From positions 4,054,099-4,118,098 of the forward strand of contig NZ_CP101989.1 of the NCBI RefSeq assembly GCF_024508275.1: a stretch of DNA of 64,000 nt. The letters are read 5' to 3'. A program made the position numbers and the translations under genes. Source of the stretch: Cellulomonas wangsupingiae. Lineage in GTDB: Bacteria; Actinomycetota; Actinomycetes; Actinomycetales; Cellulomonadaceae. Of this stretch, positions 1 through 8,864 are shown in pieces; within the stretch, counting starts at the first letter, position 1, and the number at the start of each line of letters is the position of its first letter. The notes under the pieces were generated by a model. It was not told the origin of the DNA. It saw only the letters and a program-made list of their open reading frames with translations, and searched no databases.

Positions 1-1
1 G

Positions 2-190
2 CAGCTGGTCCGCCAGGAGCTCGGCGACCGGCCGTTCGGGCGCGACATCGCTCCGGCCGACCTCGCCTACCTGCTCGTGCGGGTCTCGGAGTCCTTCACG
101 TACGCCGACCTGATCACCGGCGACGCGCCGAGCGCCGAGCGCGCCCGCGCCGCGTTCGACCTCGTCCTGCGCCCCGAGGAGCCCCGATGA
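2..190 (+). CDS. TetR-family regulator, C-terminal fragment (cut by window edge)
   Basis: Only the last 62 residues are present; the N-terminal helix-turn-helix lies left of the window. The tail contains ADLAYLLVRVSESFTYADLI, which resembles the C-terminal ligand domain of QsdR-type TetR regulators (family resemblance recalled, not searched). Its TGA overlaps the ATG of the thioesterase gene as ATGA, so the two are probably co-transcribed and translationally coupled. A lipid or acyl-CoA responsive repressor of the downstream catabolic genes would fit the context, but this is inference. Confidence 0.75.
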   Translation, partial: QLVRQELGDRPFGRDIAPADLAYLLVRVSESFTYADLITGDAPSAERARAAFDLVLRPEEPR

Positions 191-600
191 CCTACGGCCA
201 CCGCGCGCCGTTCCCGACGCGCTGGAACGACAACGACCAGTACGGGCACGTCAACAACACCGTCTACTACGAGGCGATGGACACGACCGTCAACGCCTGG
301 ATGATCGGCGCCGGGCTCGACCCCCTCGGCGGCGACCGGATCGCGCTGTGCGTCTCGTCGTCGTGCGAGTTCCGGGCGCCCGCGTCGTTCCCCGAGCCGC
401 TCGCGGTCGGCCTGCGCGCGGGCCGTGTGGGGACCACGAGCATCACGTGGGAGCTCGGCATCCTGCGCACGGACGAGCCGGAGCCGATCGCGACCGGGCG
501 GTTCGTGCACGTGTTCGTCGACCGCGACTCGCGCCGCCCGGCGCCGATCCCCGAGGGGATCCGGGTCGCGATCGAACGGGACCTGGTGGTCGAGACGTGA
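187..600 (+). CDS. acyl-CoA thioesterase, hotdog fold (YbgC/FadM type)
   Basis: This 137-residue protein has the length and pattern of single-domain 4-hydroxybenzoyl-CoA-like thioesterases. The N-terminus carries RWNDNDQYGHVNNTVYYE, the family signature in which the Asp of the D-x-x-GH-x-NN motif is catalytic. Such enzymes hydrolyse acyl-CoA to free acid and CoA in the cytoplasm. The start ATG overlaps the TGA of the upstream TetR gene (ATGA). Followed at some distance by a phosphotransferase, an acyl-CoA dehydrogenase and an acyl-CoA synthetase, it probably recycles CoA or removes dead-end acyl-CoAs in that pathway. The substrate cannot be read from sequence. Confidence 0.88.
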   Translation: MTYGHRAPFPTRWNDNDQYGHVNNTVYYEAMDTTVNAWMIGAGLDPLGGDRIALCVSSSCEFRAPASFPEPLAVGLRAGRVGTTSITWELGILRTDEPEPIATGRFVHVFVDRDSRRPAPIPEGIRVAIERDLVVET

Positions 601-724
601 TGCCAGGGACGTTGTTCTTGTAGGTGTGGGCGCAGGCGCCTACCCTGGTAGGGCACACAGCAGTAGTTGTGTGAAGTGGACCCGGCAGCCCTCCGGACGG
701 TGGGTGAGCCGGGTCTCGCGCTGT

Positions 725-1252
725 CTACAGGATGTGCACGTCTCCGAGCACCGGGCTCAGCCGCTGACGCCACGCACTGCCGTGGGTCCAGCACCACGCG
801 GCAGCGTCCGGTAGCCACAGCAGCGGCTCGCTCCGCGCGGGCAGGTGCTCGTAGGTCAGCGCGTCGATGACGTCTGCGGCGCGCACGGCCGCATGCAGCA
901 CGCGCTGGTCGTGCTTGACGAGGGAGTCGTCCTGCTCGATGACCAGCCGCGTCGCCCCGTTCGCCGCCAAGTCGGCGACGATGCGCTCCAGGCACAGGGC
1001 ACGGGCCCGTTTCGGGTCCCGCACGCCGCGGGCGTCGTACACATCGATGCGCACATTGGTGGCGCACACCGCGGCGGTGATCTGCGCGCGTCGGCTGGGA
1101 CGCTCCTTCGTGAAGTGCAACCGCGCCTGCCCCGGCAGAAGCAGGCCGCGCATCGTCGCGCGAGCCGATCGCAGATCACGCGGCGCGACCAAGGCGGCGA
1201 CGACGAGCAGGCCGTTGTCCTTCGTCTCGTCGACGAACGCGTGCACGCTCAC
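725..1252 (-). CDS. DUF3800-like hypothetical protein
   Basis: The protein (about 175 residues from GTG 1252; GTG 1246 also possible) begins close to an acidic strand, AFVDET, followed by a hydrophobic stretch LLVVAALV. Further in are LPGQARLHFTKE and, near the end, LLWLPDAAAWCWTHG. This spacing resembles RNase H-like DUF3800 proteins and a group of short actinobacterial relatives of unknown function. The resemblance is by eye. It is divergent from the phosphotransferase gene at 1415, and the shared intergenic space holds a perfect TetR-type operator, so its promoter may be affected by the same regulator. No function is proposed. An open frame extends to 1381 but its extra N-terminal residues look non-coding. 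Confidence 0.6.
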   Translation of the reverse strand: MSVHAFVDETKDNGLLVVAALVAPRDLRSARATMRGLLLPGQARLHFTKERPSRRAQITAAVCATNVRIDVYDARGVRDPKRARALCLERIVADLAANGATRLVIEQDDSLVKHDQRVLHAAVRAADVIDALTYEHLPARSEPLLWLPDAAAWCWTHGSAWRQRLSPVLGDVHIL

Positions 1253-1343
1253 CGTGCACTGGACCTGTTCAGGACGCGATGCTCGCAGACGCCACCGACA
1301 TCCTGAGATCGAGCGTCGCGAGGACGGTTGAGGATCTCGCCCG

Positions 1344-1365
1344 GCATACCGACTGTTCGGTATGC
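1344..1365. promoter_or_regulatory. TetR-type operator, copy 1
   Basis: Perfect 9-bp inverted repeat GCATACCGA / TCGGTATGC with a 4-bp spacer. The inner 20-mer (1346-1365) aligns with 10391-10410 and 13645-13664 to give ANACCGACYGNNCGGTATGY. It lies 50 bp before the phosphotransferase start and about 90 bp before the divergent DUF3800-like gene. It is a likely binding site of a TetR regulator of this cluster. Confidence 0.7.
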
Positions 1366-1414
1366 TTGCGTTCGCGGGCACCGCCGCCCGCCCGAACCGC
1401 GGAGGTGGTCACCG

Positions 1415-2554
1415 GTGACCCAGCCCGTCCCGGACGCGCCGCCCGCGTCCGCCGGCACACCGCAGGTCCCGCCCACGCCCGGCCGGCAGACCGATGACGG
1501 CACCACCGCACGGGCACTGCCCGGTCTCGACGTCGCGCGCCTCGACACGTGGCTCCGCCGCACGCACCCCGAGCTCGCGACCGACGAGCCGCTGCGCGCG
1601 ACGCTGTTCGCCGGTGGCCGCAGCAACCTCACGTACCGGGTCGACGGCGCGCGCGTCCCGCTCGTGCTGCGCCGGCCGCCGCTGGGCCACGTGCAGGAGA
1701 CCGCGCACGACATGGCCCGCGAGTACCGCGTGATCCGCGCGCTCGGCAGCACCCGCGTCCCCGTGCCCGCGACCGTGGACCTCGTCGACGACGCCGACGG
1801 CAGCGCCGGGACCGGGACGCCGTTCTTCGTCATGGAGCGGGTCGGGGGCGAGGCACTGCGCGACCCCACGCAGAACGGCGCCTGGTCCCCCGCCGAGCTC
1901 CGGGCCCTGAGCCTCGAGCTCGCGGAGCTGCTCGCCGAGCTGCACACCCTCGATCCCGCGTCCGTCGGGCTGGGCGACCTCGGCCGACCCGACGGCTACC
2001 TCGGCCGCCAGCTGGACCGCTGGGGTCGGCAGTACGACGGCTCGCGCTCGCGCGACCTCCCCGCGCTCGACGCGCTGCAGGAGCGCCTGCGCGAGCACGT
2101 GCCCGCGACGGTCCGCACCGGACTCGTGCACGGGGACTACCGGCTCGACAACGCGCTCGTCTCCCGCGCGGGCGGCGTGCACGTGGCGGCGGTGCTCGAC
2201 TGGGAGATGGCCACGCTCGGCGACGCCGCCGTCGACCTCGGGATGCTCGGCCTGTACTGGGACATCCGCCGGATCGCGCCGCCCGACGGCCTGACCGCGA
2301 GCGCGGTCGACCCCGCTGCGGGCTACCCGGAGTTCGCCGAGCTCGCCGACGCGTACGCCGCCCGGTCGGGCTCGTCCGTCCCCGAGCTGTCCTGGTACCG
2401 CGCGTTCGCGGCGTACAAGCTCGCGGTGATCCTCGAGGGTGTGCACTTCCGGTACCGCGCGGGCGAGACCGTGGGCGAGGGCTTCGACGCCATCGGCACC
2501 CTCGTCCTCCCGTTGGCCGACGAGGGCCTCGCGTGCCTCGACGGCGCGAGCTGA
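1415..2554 (+). CDS. acyl-CoA dehydrogenase-associated phosphotransferase (APH family, ACAD10/11-like)
   Basis: Kinase-fold protein of 379 residues. An early strand ATLFAGGRSNLTYRV is the nucleotide-binding loop typical of this family. The catalytic loop is LVHGDYRLDN (HGD...N) and the metal-binding motif is VLDWEMATLGD. FVMERVGGEAL is the hinge. In the family these proteins sit beside or fused to acyl-CoA dehydrogenases, and human ACAD10/11 kinase domains phosphorylate 4-hydroxyacyl-CoAs. The same pairing occurs here, with the dehydrogenase 11 bp downstream. The GTG start at 1415 has GGAGG at 1401-1405; an in-frame ATG further upstream at 1328 would put the operator inside the gene and is not favoured. 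A role in catabolism of 4-hydroxy or branched acids is inference. Confidence 0.88.
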   Translation: MTQPVPDAPPASAGTPQVPPTPGRQTDDGTTARALPGLDVARLDTWLRRTHPELATDEPLRATLFAGGRSNLTYRVDGARVPLVLRRPPLGHVQETAHDMAREYRVIRALGSTRVPVPATVDLVDDADGSAGTGTPFFVMERVGGEALRDPTQNGAWSPAELRALSLELAELLAELHTLDPASVGLGDLGRPDGYLGRQLDRWGRQYDGSRSRDLPALDALQERLREHVPATVRTGLVHGDYRLDNALVSRAGGVHVAAVLDWEMATLGDAAVDLGMLGLYWDIRRIAPPDGLTASAVDPAAGYPEFAELADAYAARSGSSVPELSWYRAFAAYKLAVILEGVHFRYRAGETVGEGFDAIGTLVLPLADEGLACLDGAS

Positions 2555-2565
2555 GAGCAGCGGAC

Positions 2566-3777
2566 GTGGACTTCGCCTACGACGAGCGGACCCGGGACGT
2601 GTGCACGCGCACGCGCACGTTCCTCGACGAGCACGTCCTGCCCGCCGAGCCGGTGCTCGACGCGCAGGTCGCCGCGACCCCCGACGAGTGGGGTCCGCGC
2701 CCGGTGGTCCGCGAGCTGCAGGAGATCGCGCGGGCGCAGGGCCTGTGGAACCTGTTCCTGCCGGGGCCGCGCGGCGCCGGGCTGACGAACCTGCAGTACG
2801 CGCCCGTCGCCGAGCTCCTGGGCCGCAGCCCGCGCCTCGGCCCCGTCGCGACCAACTGCGCGGCCCCCGACACCGGGAACGCCGAGCTCCTCGCCTCGTT
2901 CGGGACCCCCGAGCAGCAGGAGCGCTGGCTCGACCCGCTGCTCGCCGCGCAGACCCGCTCGGCGTTCTGCATGACCGAGCCCGGCGCCGCGTCGTCCGAC
3001 GCCACCCAGATCGCGACCCGCATCCGCCGCGACGGCGACCACCTGGTGGTCACGGGTCGCAAGTGGTGGTCGACGGGCGCGATGAACCCCGACGCGACGC
3101 TGCTCGTCGTCATGGGGGCGACCGACCCCGAGGCGCCGCGGCACCGGCAGCAGAGCATCGTGCTCGTCCCGCGCGACACCCCCGGCGTGCGGGTCGTCCG
3201 CCCGCTGACCGTGCTCGGCTACGACGACCGCGACCACGGCGGGCACGCCGAGATCGCGTTCGAGGACGTGCGCGTGCCCGCCTCGGCGCTGCTCGGCGGT
3301 GAGGGCGACGGGTTCGCGATCGCGCAGGCCCGGCTCGGACCGGGCCGCATCCACCACTGCATGCGGGCGCTCGGCATGGCGGAGCGCGCGCTCGACCTGG
3401 TGCGCGAGCGCGCCGCGTCCCGGTCCCCGTTCGGCCGGCCGCTCGCCGAGCAGGGCGTCGTGCGGGAGTGGGCCGCGGAGTCGCGCATCCAGGTCGAGGC
3501 GCTGAGGCTGCTCGTCCTCAAGACCGCCTGGCTCATGGACACGGTCGGCAACCGCGCGGCGATGACCGAGATCCAGGCGATCAAGATCGCGGTCCCGCGC
3601 GCGGTGCAGCAGGTCGTGGACCGCGCGATCCAGGTGTTCGGTGCGGCGGGGCTCAGCGAGGACCAGCCGCTCGCCGCGATGTACGCCGCAGCACGGTCGC
3701 TGCGGATCGCCGACGGGCCCGACGAGGTCCACCTCTCCTCGCTCGGGAAGGCCGAGCTCCGCCCGCGCCCGACGTGA
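2566..3777 (+). CDS. acyl-CoA dehydrogenase family protein
   Basis: A 403-residue flavoprotein of normal family length. It has the central beta-domain FAD/substrate signature FCMTEPGAASSDATQI, then GRKWWSTGAM, and the C-terminal helical-domain segments RSPFGRPLAEQG and QVFGAAGLSED typical of the ACAD11-like branch. It oxidises acyl-CoA to 2-enoyl-CoA and passes electrons to ETF. The GTG start at 2566 lies 11 bp after the phosphotransferase stop and has only a weak ribosome site, which fits translational coupling. Together with the kinase it may remove a phosphorylated hydroxyl during oxidation of hydroxyacids, by analogy with ACAD10/11. The true substrate is unknown. Confidence 0.9.
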   Translation: MDFAYDERTRDVCTRTRTFLDEHVLPAEPVLDAQVAATPDEWGPRPVVRELQEIARAQGLWNLFLPGPRGAGLTNLQYAPVAELLGRSPRLGPVATNCAAPDTGNAELLASFGTPEQQERWLDPLLAAQTRSAFCMTEPGAASSDATQIATRIRRDGDHLVVTGRKWWSTGAMNPDATLLVVMGATDPEAPRHRQQSIVLVPRDTPGVRVVRPLTVLGYDDRDHGGHAEIAFEDVRVPASALLGGEGDGFAIAQARLGPGRIHHCMRALGMAERALDLVRERAASRSPFGRPLAEQGVVREWAAESRIQVEALRLLVLKTAWLMDTVGNRAAMTEIQAIKIAVPRAVQQVVDRAIQVFGAAGLSEDQPLAAMYAAARSLRIADGPDEVHLSSLGKAELRPRPT

Positions 3778-3873
3778 CGTCCCGCCCGCACCGCACCACC
3801 CCGCACCAGCACCACCTCGCACCACCCCCGCTGTAGCTGCCGACGAAGTCACCACATGCGAAGGGACCCCGAG

Positions 3874-5472
3874 ATGACCCCCGACCCGATCCTCACCGGC
3901 CCAGGGCACAGCACGCTCTCCGTCGCCGCGATCCTCGCCGAGACCGCCCGCCGCCACCCGGACCGGGTCGCGTTCCACTTCGGTGACGACGCGCTGACCT
4001 ACGGCCCGCTGTGGGACCGTACGCGCGCGTACGCCGGTGCCCTGCGGGACCGTGGCGTCGGGCCGGGCGACCGCGTCGCGATGCTCGTGCCGAACGTGCC
4101 CGACTTCGCGCGCGTCTACTACGCGGTCCTGTCGCTCGGCGCGGTCGTCGTGCCCGTGCACCTGCTGTTCAAGGCCCAGGAGATCGAGTACGTGCTGCGC
4201 GACAGCGGCGCGACGCTGCTCGTCGCCGCGGCCCCGATGCTCGGCGAGGCGCTGCCGGCCGCCGCGGCGGCCGGCGTCCCCGCTGTGACGGTCCTGGTAC
4301 CCGACATGCACGCCGCTGCGGTCCCGGCCCCGCGCCTGGAGGACGAGGCCGACGCCGCGGAACCGGTCCACACGTACGCGTCGGTCAACCCGCTCGCGCC
4401 GGCCACGGTCCTGTACACGAGCGGCACGACGGGCCGACCCAAGGGCGCGGTCGCCTCGCACCTCACCCTGATCGAGCAGGTGCACGTCACGCTGCTCGAC
4501 ACCACGGACCTGCAGGCCGACGACGTCATCTTCGGCGGGCTGCCGTTCTTCCACACGTTCGGCCAGTCCGCCGTGCTCAACACCGCGTTCCGGCGCGGCG
4601 CCGCGATCGTGCTGCTGCCCCGGTTCGACCCCGACGAGGCGCTCGCGCTGCTCGTCAGGCACCGCGCGACGGTGTTCACCGCCGTCCCGACGATGTTCCT
4701 CGGCATGGTCCAGGCCGCCGCGCGCACGCCCGCCCGGCCCCCGCTCAAGTACGCGGTCTCGGGCGGCGCCGCGCTGCCGGTCGCGCTGCTGGAGGCGTTC
4801 GCGCAGGAGTTCGGTGCCGAGGTGCACGAGGGCTACGGCCTGACGGAGACGGCGCCGACCGTGTCGTTCAACTACGTCGGCGAGCCCATCCGCCCGGGCA
4901 CCGTCGGCCGGCCGCTGTGGGGCGTCGACGTGGAGGTGGCGGACCCCGAGGTCGAGGGTCGGATCGTGCTGCTCGGCCCGGGCGAGCTCGGCGAGATCGT
5001 GGTGCGTGGCCACAACCTGTTCAAGGGCTACCTCGGCAACCCCGAGGCGACCGCTGCGGCCGTCGTCGACGGCTGGTTCCGGACCGGCGACCTCGGCACC
5101 GTCGACGCCGAGGGGATCGTGACGATCGTCGACCGCAAGAAGGACATGATCGTCCGCAACGGCTACAACGTGTACCCGAGCGAGGTCGAGGACGCGATGG
5201 TCCGCCACCCGGCCGTCGCGCAGGCCGCGGTGTTCGGCATCGCCGACGACGCGCACGGCCAGGAGGTCCACGCCGCCGTCGTCCTCATGCCCGGCCGCGC
5301 GGCGACCGCGCAGGAGGTCGTCGACTTCACGCGCGAGCTGATCGCCGCCTACAAGTACCCGCGCGTGGTCCACCTCGTGGAGACGCTGCCGCTCGGCGGC
5401 TCGGGCAAGGTGCTCAAGCGTGAGCTCGTCGCGCAGTACTCGACGGCGGCCGGGGAGCCCGTCGTGCGGTGA
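3874..5472 (+). CDS. long-chain acyl-CoA synthetase, AMP-forming (FadD type)
   Basis: A 532-residue ANL-superfamily ligase. Motifs in order: P-loop YTSGTTGRPKGAV, GYGLTETAP, the adenine/hinge region GWFRTGDLG followed by DRKKDMIVRNGYNVYPSEVE, and the C-terminal catalytic lysine in PLGGSGKVLKREL. It activates a free carboxylate to acyl-AMP and then acyl-CoA. ATG 3874 is chosen because AAGGGA lies 7 bp upstream; an in-frame ATG at 3856 lacks this. The 96-bp gap before it is built of repeated GCACCACC-type words and shows no operator. It should supply the CoA ester oxidised by the preceding dehydrogenase. The convergent transporter genes beyond the terminator may import the acid. Confidence 0.93.
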   Translation: MTPDPILTGPGHSTLSVAAILAETARRHPDRVAFHFGDDALTYGPLWDRTRAYAGALRDRGVGPGDRVAMLVPNVPDFARVYYAVLSLGAVVVPVHLLFKAQEIEYVLRDSGATLLVAAAPMLGEALPAAAAAGVPAVTVLVPDMHAAAVPAPRLEDEADAAEPVHTYASVNPLAPATVLYTSGTTGRPKGAVASHLTLIEQVHVTLLDTTDLQADDVIFGGLPFFHTFGQSAVLNTAFRRGAAIVLLPRFDPDEALALLVRHRATVFTAVPTMFLGMVQAAARTPARPPLKYAVSGGAALPVALLEAFAQEFGAEVHEGYGLTETAPTVSFNYVGEPIRPGTVGRPLWGVDVEVADPEVEGRIVLLGPGELGEIVVRGHNLFKGYLGNPEATAAAVVDGWFRTGDLGTVDAEGIVTIVDRKKDMIVRNGYNVYPSEVEDAMVRHPAVAQAAVFGIADDAHGQEVHAAVVLMPGRAATAQEVVDFTRELIAAYKYPRVVHLVETLPLGGSGKVLKRELVAQYSTAAGEPVVR

Positions 5473-5494
5473 CGGCGGCCAGCTCGCGGACGAG

Positions 5495-5524
5495 CGGCCC
5501 GGGTGCGACATCGCACCCGGGCCG
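5495..5524. terminator. bidirectional hairpin terminator
   Basis: Perfect 14-bp stem (CGGCCCGGGTGCGA with its complement) and a 2-nt apex, lying between the convergent acyl-CoA synthetase and substrate-binding protein genes. There is no clear T-run, as is usual in high-GC actinobacteria. Confidence 0.75.
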
Positions 5525-5548
5525 TTGCGCGCCGGCGGTCCGAGCCGG

Positions 5549-6829
5549 TCAGGTCTGCGGGATCCCGTCGTTCTCCAGCGGGACCGCCTCGCCGTCGTAC
5601 ACGACGACGTCCCCGTCGCCGGTGTCGGTCGTGTACACCTCGCCGACGTAGTCCTGCACGCCGCCCTCGACGACCGTGATCCCGACGCCGCCGAACGCCC
5701 GGCGGCTGTCCGCCCCGAACCCCAGCGGGACGATCCCGTTGCCGACGACCTCGCCGGACTCCAGGGCCTCGACCAGGCTCTCGCGCGTGGGGTCCTCGCC
5801 CGCGCGCGCGAGCGTCTCGGCGAACGTGTACGCCACCGACATCCCGAACACGGTGTTCCCCGTGAATGGCGCTCCGTCGTTGTACTCGTCGTTGACCCTC
5901 CGGAACAGCTCCACCCACGGGTCGTCGGCGCTGAACGGGAGGTAGTTGGTGCTGACGAAGCCCTCGAGGAGCGCGGGCCCGACGTCCTCGCCGAGGTAGC
6001 CGACCAGCGTCGGGTAGTCGCCGCCCGACGACGAGGACAGCCACTGCGCGCGGTAGCCCATCTTCGCGGCGGTGCCGAGCGCGAGCGCCGTGAAGCCGTT
6101 GACGGTCGCGAGGAAGTTCACGGTGCACCCGGCGGCCTGCATCGCGCCGATCTGCGCGGTCACGTCCTGGTTGGACACCGAGTACGTCTGGGTGCTCGCG
6201 AGATCGTCGAGCACCGTCGTCAGGCCGACGGTGAAGTCGGTGCCGAAGTCGTCGTCCTGGCCGAGCACGCAGTAGACGGCGTCGTCGTACGTCTGCTGGG
6301 CGTGGTGGGCGAGCACCTTGCCCTCGGTGATGTAGTCCGCGTTGTAGCCGAACGTCCACGGGTAGGTCTCGGCCTGGTCCCAGCTCGGGCTGCCCGACGC
6401 GACGAACAGGTCGGGGACCTCGTTCTCGTTGAGGTAGTCGAGCACCGCGGAGTGGGTCGGGGTGCCGAGGCCGTTGACGACCGCGAGCACCTCGTCCTCC
6501 TGGACGAGCTCGCGCACGACCGTCTGCGTGGTCGCCGGGTTGTACGCGTCGTCCTTGACCACGTACTCGATGCTGCGGCCGTGGATCCCGCCGTTGTCGT
6601 TGAGGTAGTCGAAGTACGCGGACGCGGCCGCGGAGATCGACGAGTAGCCCGCCGCCGCCGGTCCGGTGAGCGGCGTGTGCGTGCCGATCGTGACGGTCTC
6701 CTCGTCGACGCCGGGGGACGCGGCGGGCGTCGAGCAGGCGGCGAGCGGCACGATCGTCACGAGCGCGACGAGCGGGCCGGCGGTGCGCCGCGGGCGGCGG
6801 CGCGTGGGTGAGGTACGGAGCTGCGGCAT
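5549..6829 (-). CDS. ABC transporter substrate-binding lipoprotein, Liv/amide type
   Basis: About 426 residues. An Arg-rich start is followed by a hydrophobic stretch ending in the lipobox LAAC-S, so the mature protein is lipid-anchored at the outer membrane face. The mature start VTIGTHTPLTGPAA and the following periplasmic-binding type I pattern match Leu/Ile/Val-type receptors (Peripla_BP_6). It delivers ligand to the LivH/LivM pore. The upstream livM stop overlaps an ATG at 6838 as ATGA, but GAGGG lies correctly only for ATG 6829, so 6829 is preferred. It is last in a five-gene operon. The neighbours suggest a carboxylate such as a fatty or aromatic acid rather than an amino acid; this is inference. 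Confidence 0.88.
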   Translation of the reverse strand: MPQLRTSPTRRRPRRTAGPLVALVTIVPLAACSTPAASPGVDEETVTIGTHTPLTGPAAAGYSSISAAASAYFDYLNDNGGIHGRSIEYVVKDDAYNPATTQTVVRELVQEDEVLAVVNGLGTPTHSAVLDYLNENEVPDLFVASGSPSWDQAETYPWTFGYNADYITEGKVLAHHAQQTYDDAVYCVLGQDDDFGTDFTVGLTTVLDDLASTQTYSVSNQDVTAQIGAMQAAGCTVNFLATVNGFTALALGTAAKMGYRAQWLSSSSGGDYPTLVGYLGEDVGPALLEGFVSTNYLPFSADDPWVELFRRVNDEYNDGAPFTGNTVFGMSVAYTFAETLARAGEDPTRESLVEALESGEVVGNGIVPLGFGADSRRAFGGVGITVVEGGVQDYVGEVYTTDTGDGDVVVYDGEAVPLENDGIPQT

Positions 6830-6834
6830 CGTCG

Positions 6835-7989
6835 TCATCCCTCGGTCGGTGTGCGGACGGGTTCTCCAGAGCGGGTGGCGGTGGGGCCGACGGACCCGGG
6901 GCGTGCGGCCGGGCCGGTGGGGTCGTCGCCGGCGGTGGGAGCGAGCCGTGCGGCGGTGCGCCCGGGTGCCGGGGGCCGTCCGCGGGCCCGGCGGCGGGCG
7001 CGGGCGGCGGTGAGCGCGCCGGCCAGCCCGCCCGGGGCGCCAGCGACGAGGACGATGAGCAGCAGCCCGAAGATCAGCAGCGCGAGCGTGCCGTCGAGCC
7101 GCTGCGTGACCTGCGACGGGAGCGGCAGCACGTCGGTCAGTGTGCCGACGAGCCACGGCAGCAGCACCAGGAGCACCGCGCCGAGCGCGGCGCCGAGCAG
7201 GCTGCCGAGCCCGCCGACCACGACCGCGACGAGCAGCAGCAGCGAGAGCGACACGGTGTAGGCGCCGGGCGAGACCGACTGCGTGACGAACGTGAGGACC
7301 GCGCCGCCGAGCCCGGCGGTCACGGAGCTGACGACGAACGCGAGCACCTTGACCCGGGCGGGCGCGATCCCGGCGAGCGCCGCGGCGACCTCGTCGTCCC
7401 GCACCGCGCGCATGCGCAGCCCGGTGCGCCCGTCGCGCACGAGGGCGAGCCCGGTCACGGCGACGGCAGCGACGGCGAGCGCGACCCACGCCTGCCACTG
7501 CTCGAGGGCGATGAGCGCCTTGAGCGGGCCCGGGACGCCCTCGAACTGGATCCGGACGCCGCGGTCGCCCTGGAGCGCGCCGACGCTCGCGGCCACCGCG
7601 GGCACCGCGACGACGAGCGTGAGCGTGAGCCCGGCGAGGTACGGGCCGTGCAGGCGGGCGCCCGCGAGCCCGAGCAGCAGCCCGAGGACTCCGGCGGCCA
7701 CCGCCGCGGCGGCGGTCGCCGCGAGGAACCGCGGGACGCCGTTGACGCCGGCCGAGGTCAGCGCCTGCGACGTCAGCGCGTACCCGTAGCCGCCCGCCGC
7801 CATGAGTGCGGCGTGCCCGAGCGAGAGCTGCCCGCTGAGCCCGACGAGGACGGTCAGCCCGGCGGTCGCGCACAGGTAGGCCGCGGCGAGCGCGAGCTGG
7901 TAGTTGCGGTACGGGTCGAGCAGGAACGTCAGGCCGATCGCGAGGACGAGCCCGCCGAGCGCGAGCAGGAGCGTGCGGCGCGCGTTCAT
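6835..7989 (-). CDS. livM: branched-chain-type ABC permease LivM
   Basis: A 384-residue membrane protein with about nine to ten hydrophobic segments. It carries the family pattern GLSGQLSLGHAALMAAGGY near residues 55-75 and the EAA-like coupling segment GLRMRAVRDDEVAAALAGI. The C-terminus has a long Arg/Pro/Gly-rich cytoplasmic tail that is not part of the family core. It forms the translocation pore with LivH. The start ATG overlaps the livH stop by 4 bp (ATGA), and the stop overlaps the next gene, so the operon is tightly coupled. Confidence 0.92.
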   Translation of the reverse strand: MNARRTLLLALGGLVLAIGLTFLLDPYRNYQLALAAAYLCATAGLTVLVGLSGQLSLGHAALMAAGGYGYALTSQALTSAGVNGVPRFLAATAAAAVAAGVLGLLLGLAGARLHGPYLAGLTLTLVVAVPAVAASVGALQGDRGVRIQFEGVPGPLKALIALEQWQAWVALAVAAVAVTGLALVRDGRTGLRMRAVRDDEVAAALAGIAPARVKVLAFVVSSVTAGLGGAVLTFVTQSVSPGAYTVSLSLLLLVAVVVGGLGSLLGAALGAVLLVLLPWLVGTLTDVLPLPSQVTQRLDGTLALLIFGLLLIVLVAGAPGGLAGALTAARARRRARGRPPAPGRTAARLAPTAGDDPTGPAARPGSVGPTATRSGEPVRTPTEG

Positions 7990-8864
7990 GCTCGCCTCGC
8001 CTCGGCCTGGGCGAACAGGCCGGACGGTCGCACGAGCAGCACGACGACGAGAAGTACGAGCACCGCGACGGGGGCCAGCGTCGCCCCGAGGTACCCGGTG
8101 ACGAGGCTCATGACGACCCCCACCGTGAGCCCTGCGAGGAGCGCACCGCCCGGTGAGTCGAGCCCGCCGACGACCGCGACGGTGAACGCGTAGACGAACA
8201 GCATGTCGGCGGCGTGCGGGTTGAGGCCGAGCTCCTTGGGCACCGCGAGCATCGCGGCGAGCGACGCGGCCGCCGCGGCGAGCACCCAGCCGACCGTCCG
8301 CATCCGTGCGACGCGGACGCCGAGCAGCCGGGCCACCTCCGGCGCGAACGCCGCGGCGCGCAGCTGGAGGCCGAGCGTCGTCCGCACGAACAGCAGCCGC
8401 AGGGCCGCCATGAGCCCGAGCGCGACGATGACGACGAACACGTCGTACGGCGAGAGCAGCGGGACCCCGCCGACGCGCAGCGGCCGGTCGCTGAACGGTG
8501 CGGGGACGGGCTCGTGCTGCTGGCCGAACGCGATGCCGAGCAGCGACTGCAGCACGATCACGAGGCCGATCGCGAGGATGACCCCGGACAGCGGCGAGCG
8601 GGCCGACGCGAACCTCAGGACCCCCCGCTCGACCACGAGGCCGACGACGCCGCCGGCCAGCACGGTCGCGACCAGGCCCCACCAGTAGCTGCCGGTCAGC
8701 CCGGTGACGGCGACGCCGACGTACACGCCGACGATCGCCATGGCGCCGGCGGCGAAGTTGACGATCCTGGTGGCGCGCCAGATGAGCACGAGCGCGAGCG
8801 CGAACAGCGCGAACAGCGTGCCCCGGGCCAGCCCGGTGCCGAGCAGGAACACGAACCGGTCCAT
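7986..8864 (-). CDS. livH: branched-chain-type ABC permease LivH
   Basis: A 292-residue permease of normal length with eight or so membrane spans. It has the typical N-terminus GLARGTLFALFALALVLIWR followed by RIVNFAAGAMAIVGVY, and the coupling loop TTLGLQLRAAAFAPEVARLLGV. GGLDSPGGALLAGL near the C-terminus is the standard LivH signature. Its ATG shares one base with the livF stop (TGATG). It heterodimerises with LivM in the membrane. Confidence 0.93.
   Translation of the reverse strand: MDRFVFLLGTGLARGTLFALFALALVLIWRATRIVNFAAGAMAIVGVYVGVAVTGLTGSYWWGLVATVLAGGVVGLVVERGVLRFASARSPLSGVILAIGLVIVLQSLLGIAFGQQHEPVPAPFSDRPLRVGGVPLLSPYDVFVVIVALGLMAALRLLFVRTTLGLQLRAAAFAPEVARLLGVRVARMRTVGWVLAAAAASLAAMLAVPKELGLNPHAADMLFVYAFTVAVVGGLDSPGGALLAGLTVGVVMSLVTGYLGATLAPVAVLVLLVVVLLVRPSGLFAQAEARRA

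Noticed and set aside
2323-5511. Very long minus-strand open frame (over 1000 codons) opposite the dehydrogenase and ligase genes
   Set aside because: It is an antisense shadow of high-GC coding genes, dominated by Arg, Ala, Gly and Asp, with no domain.
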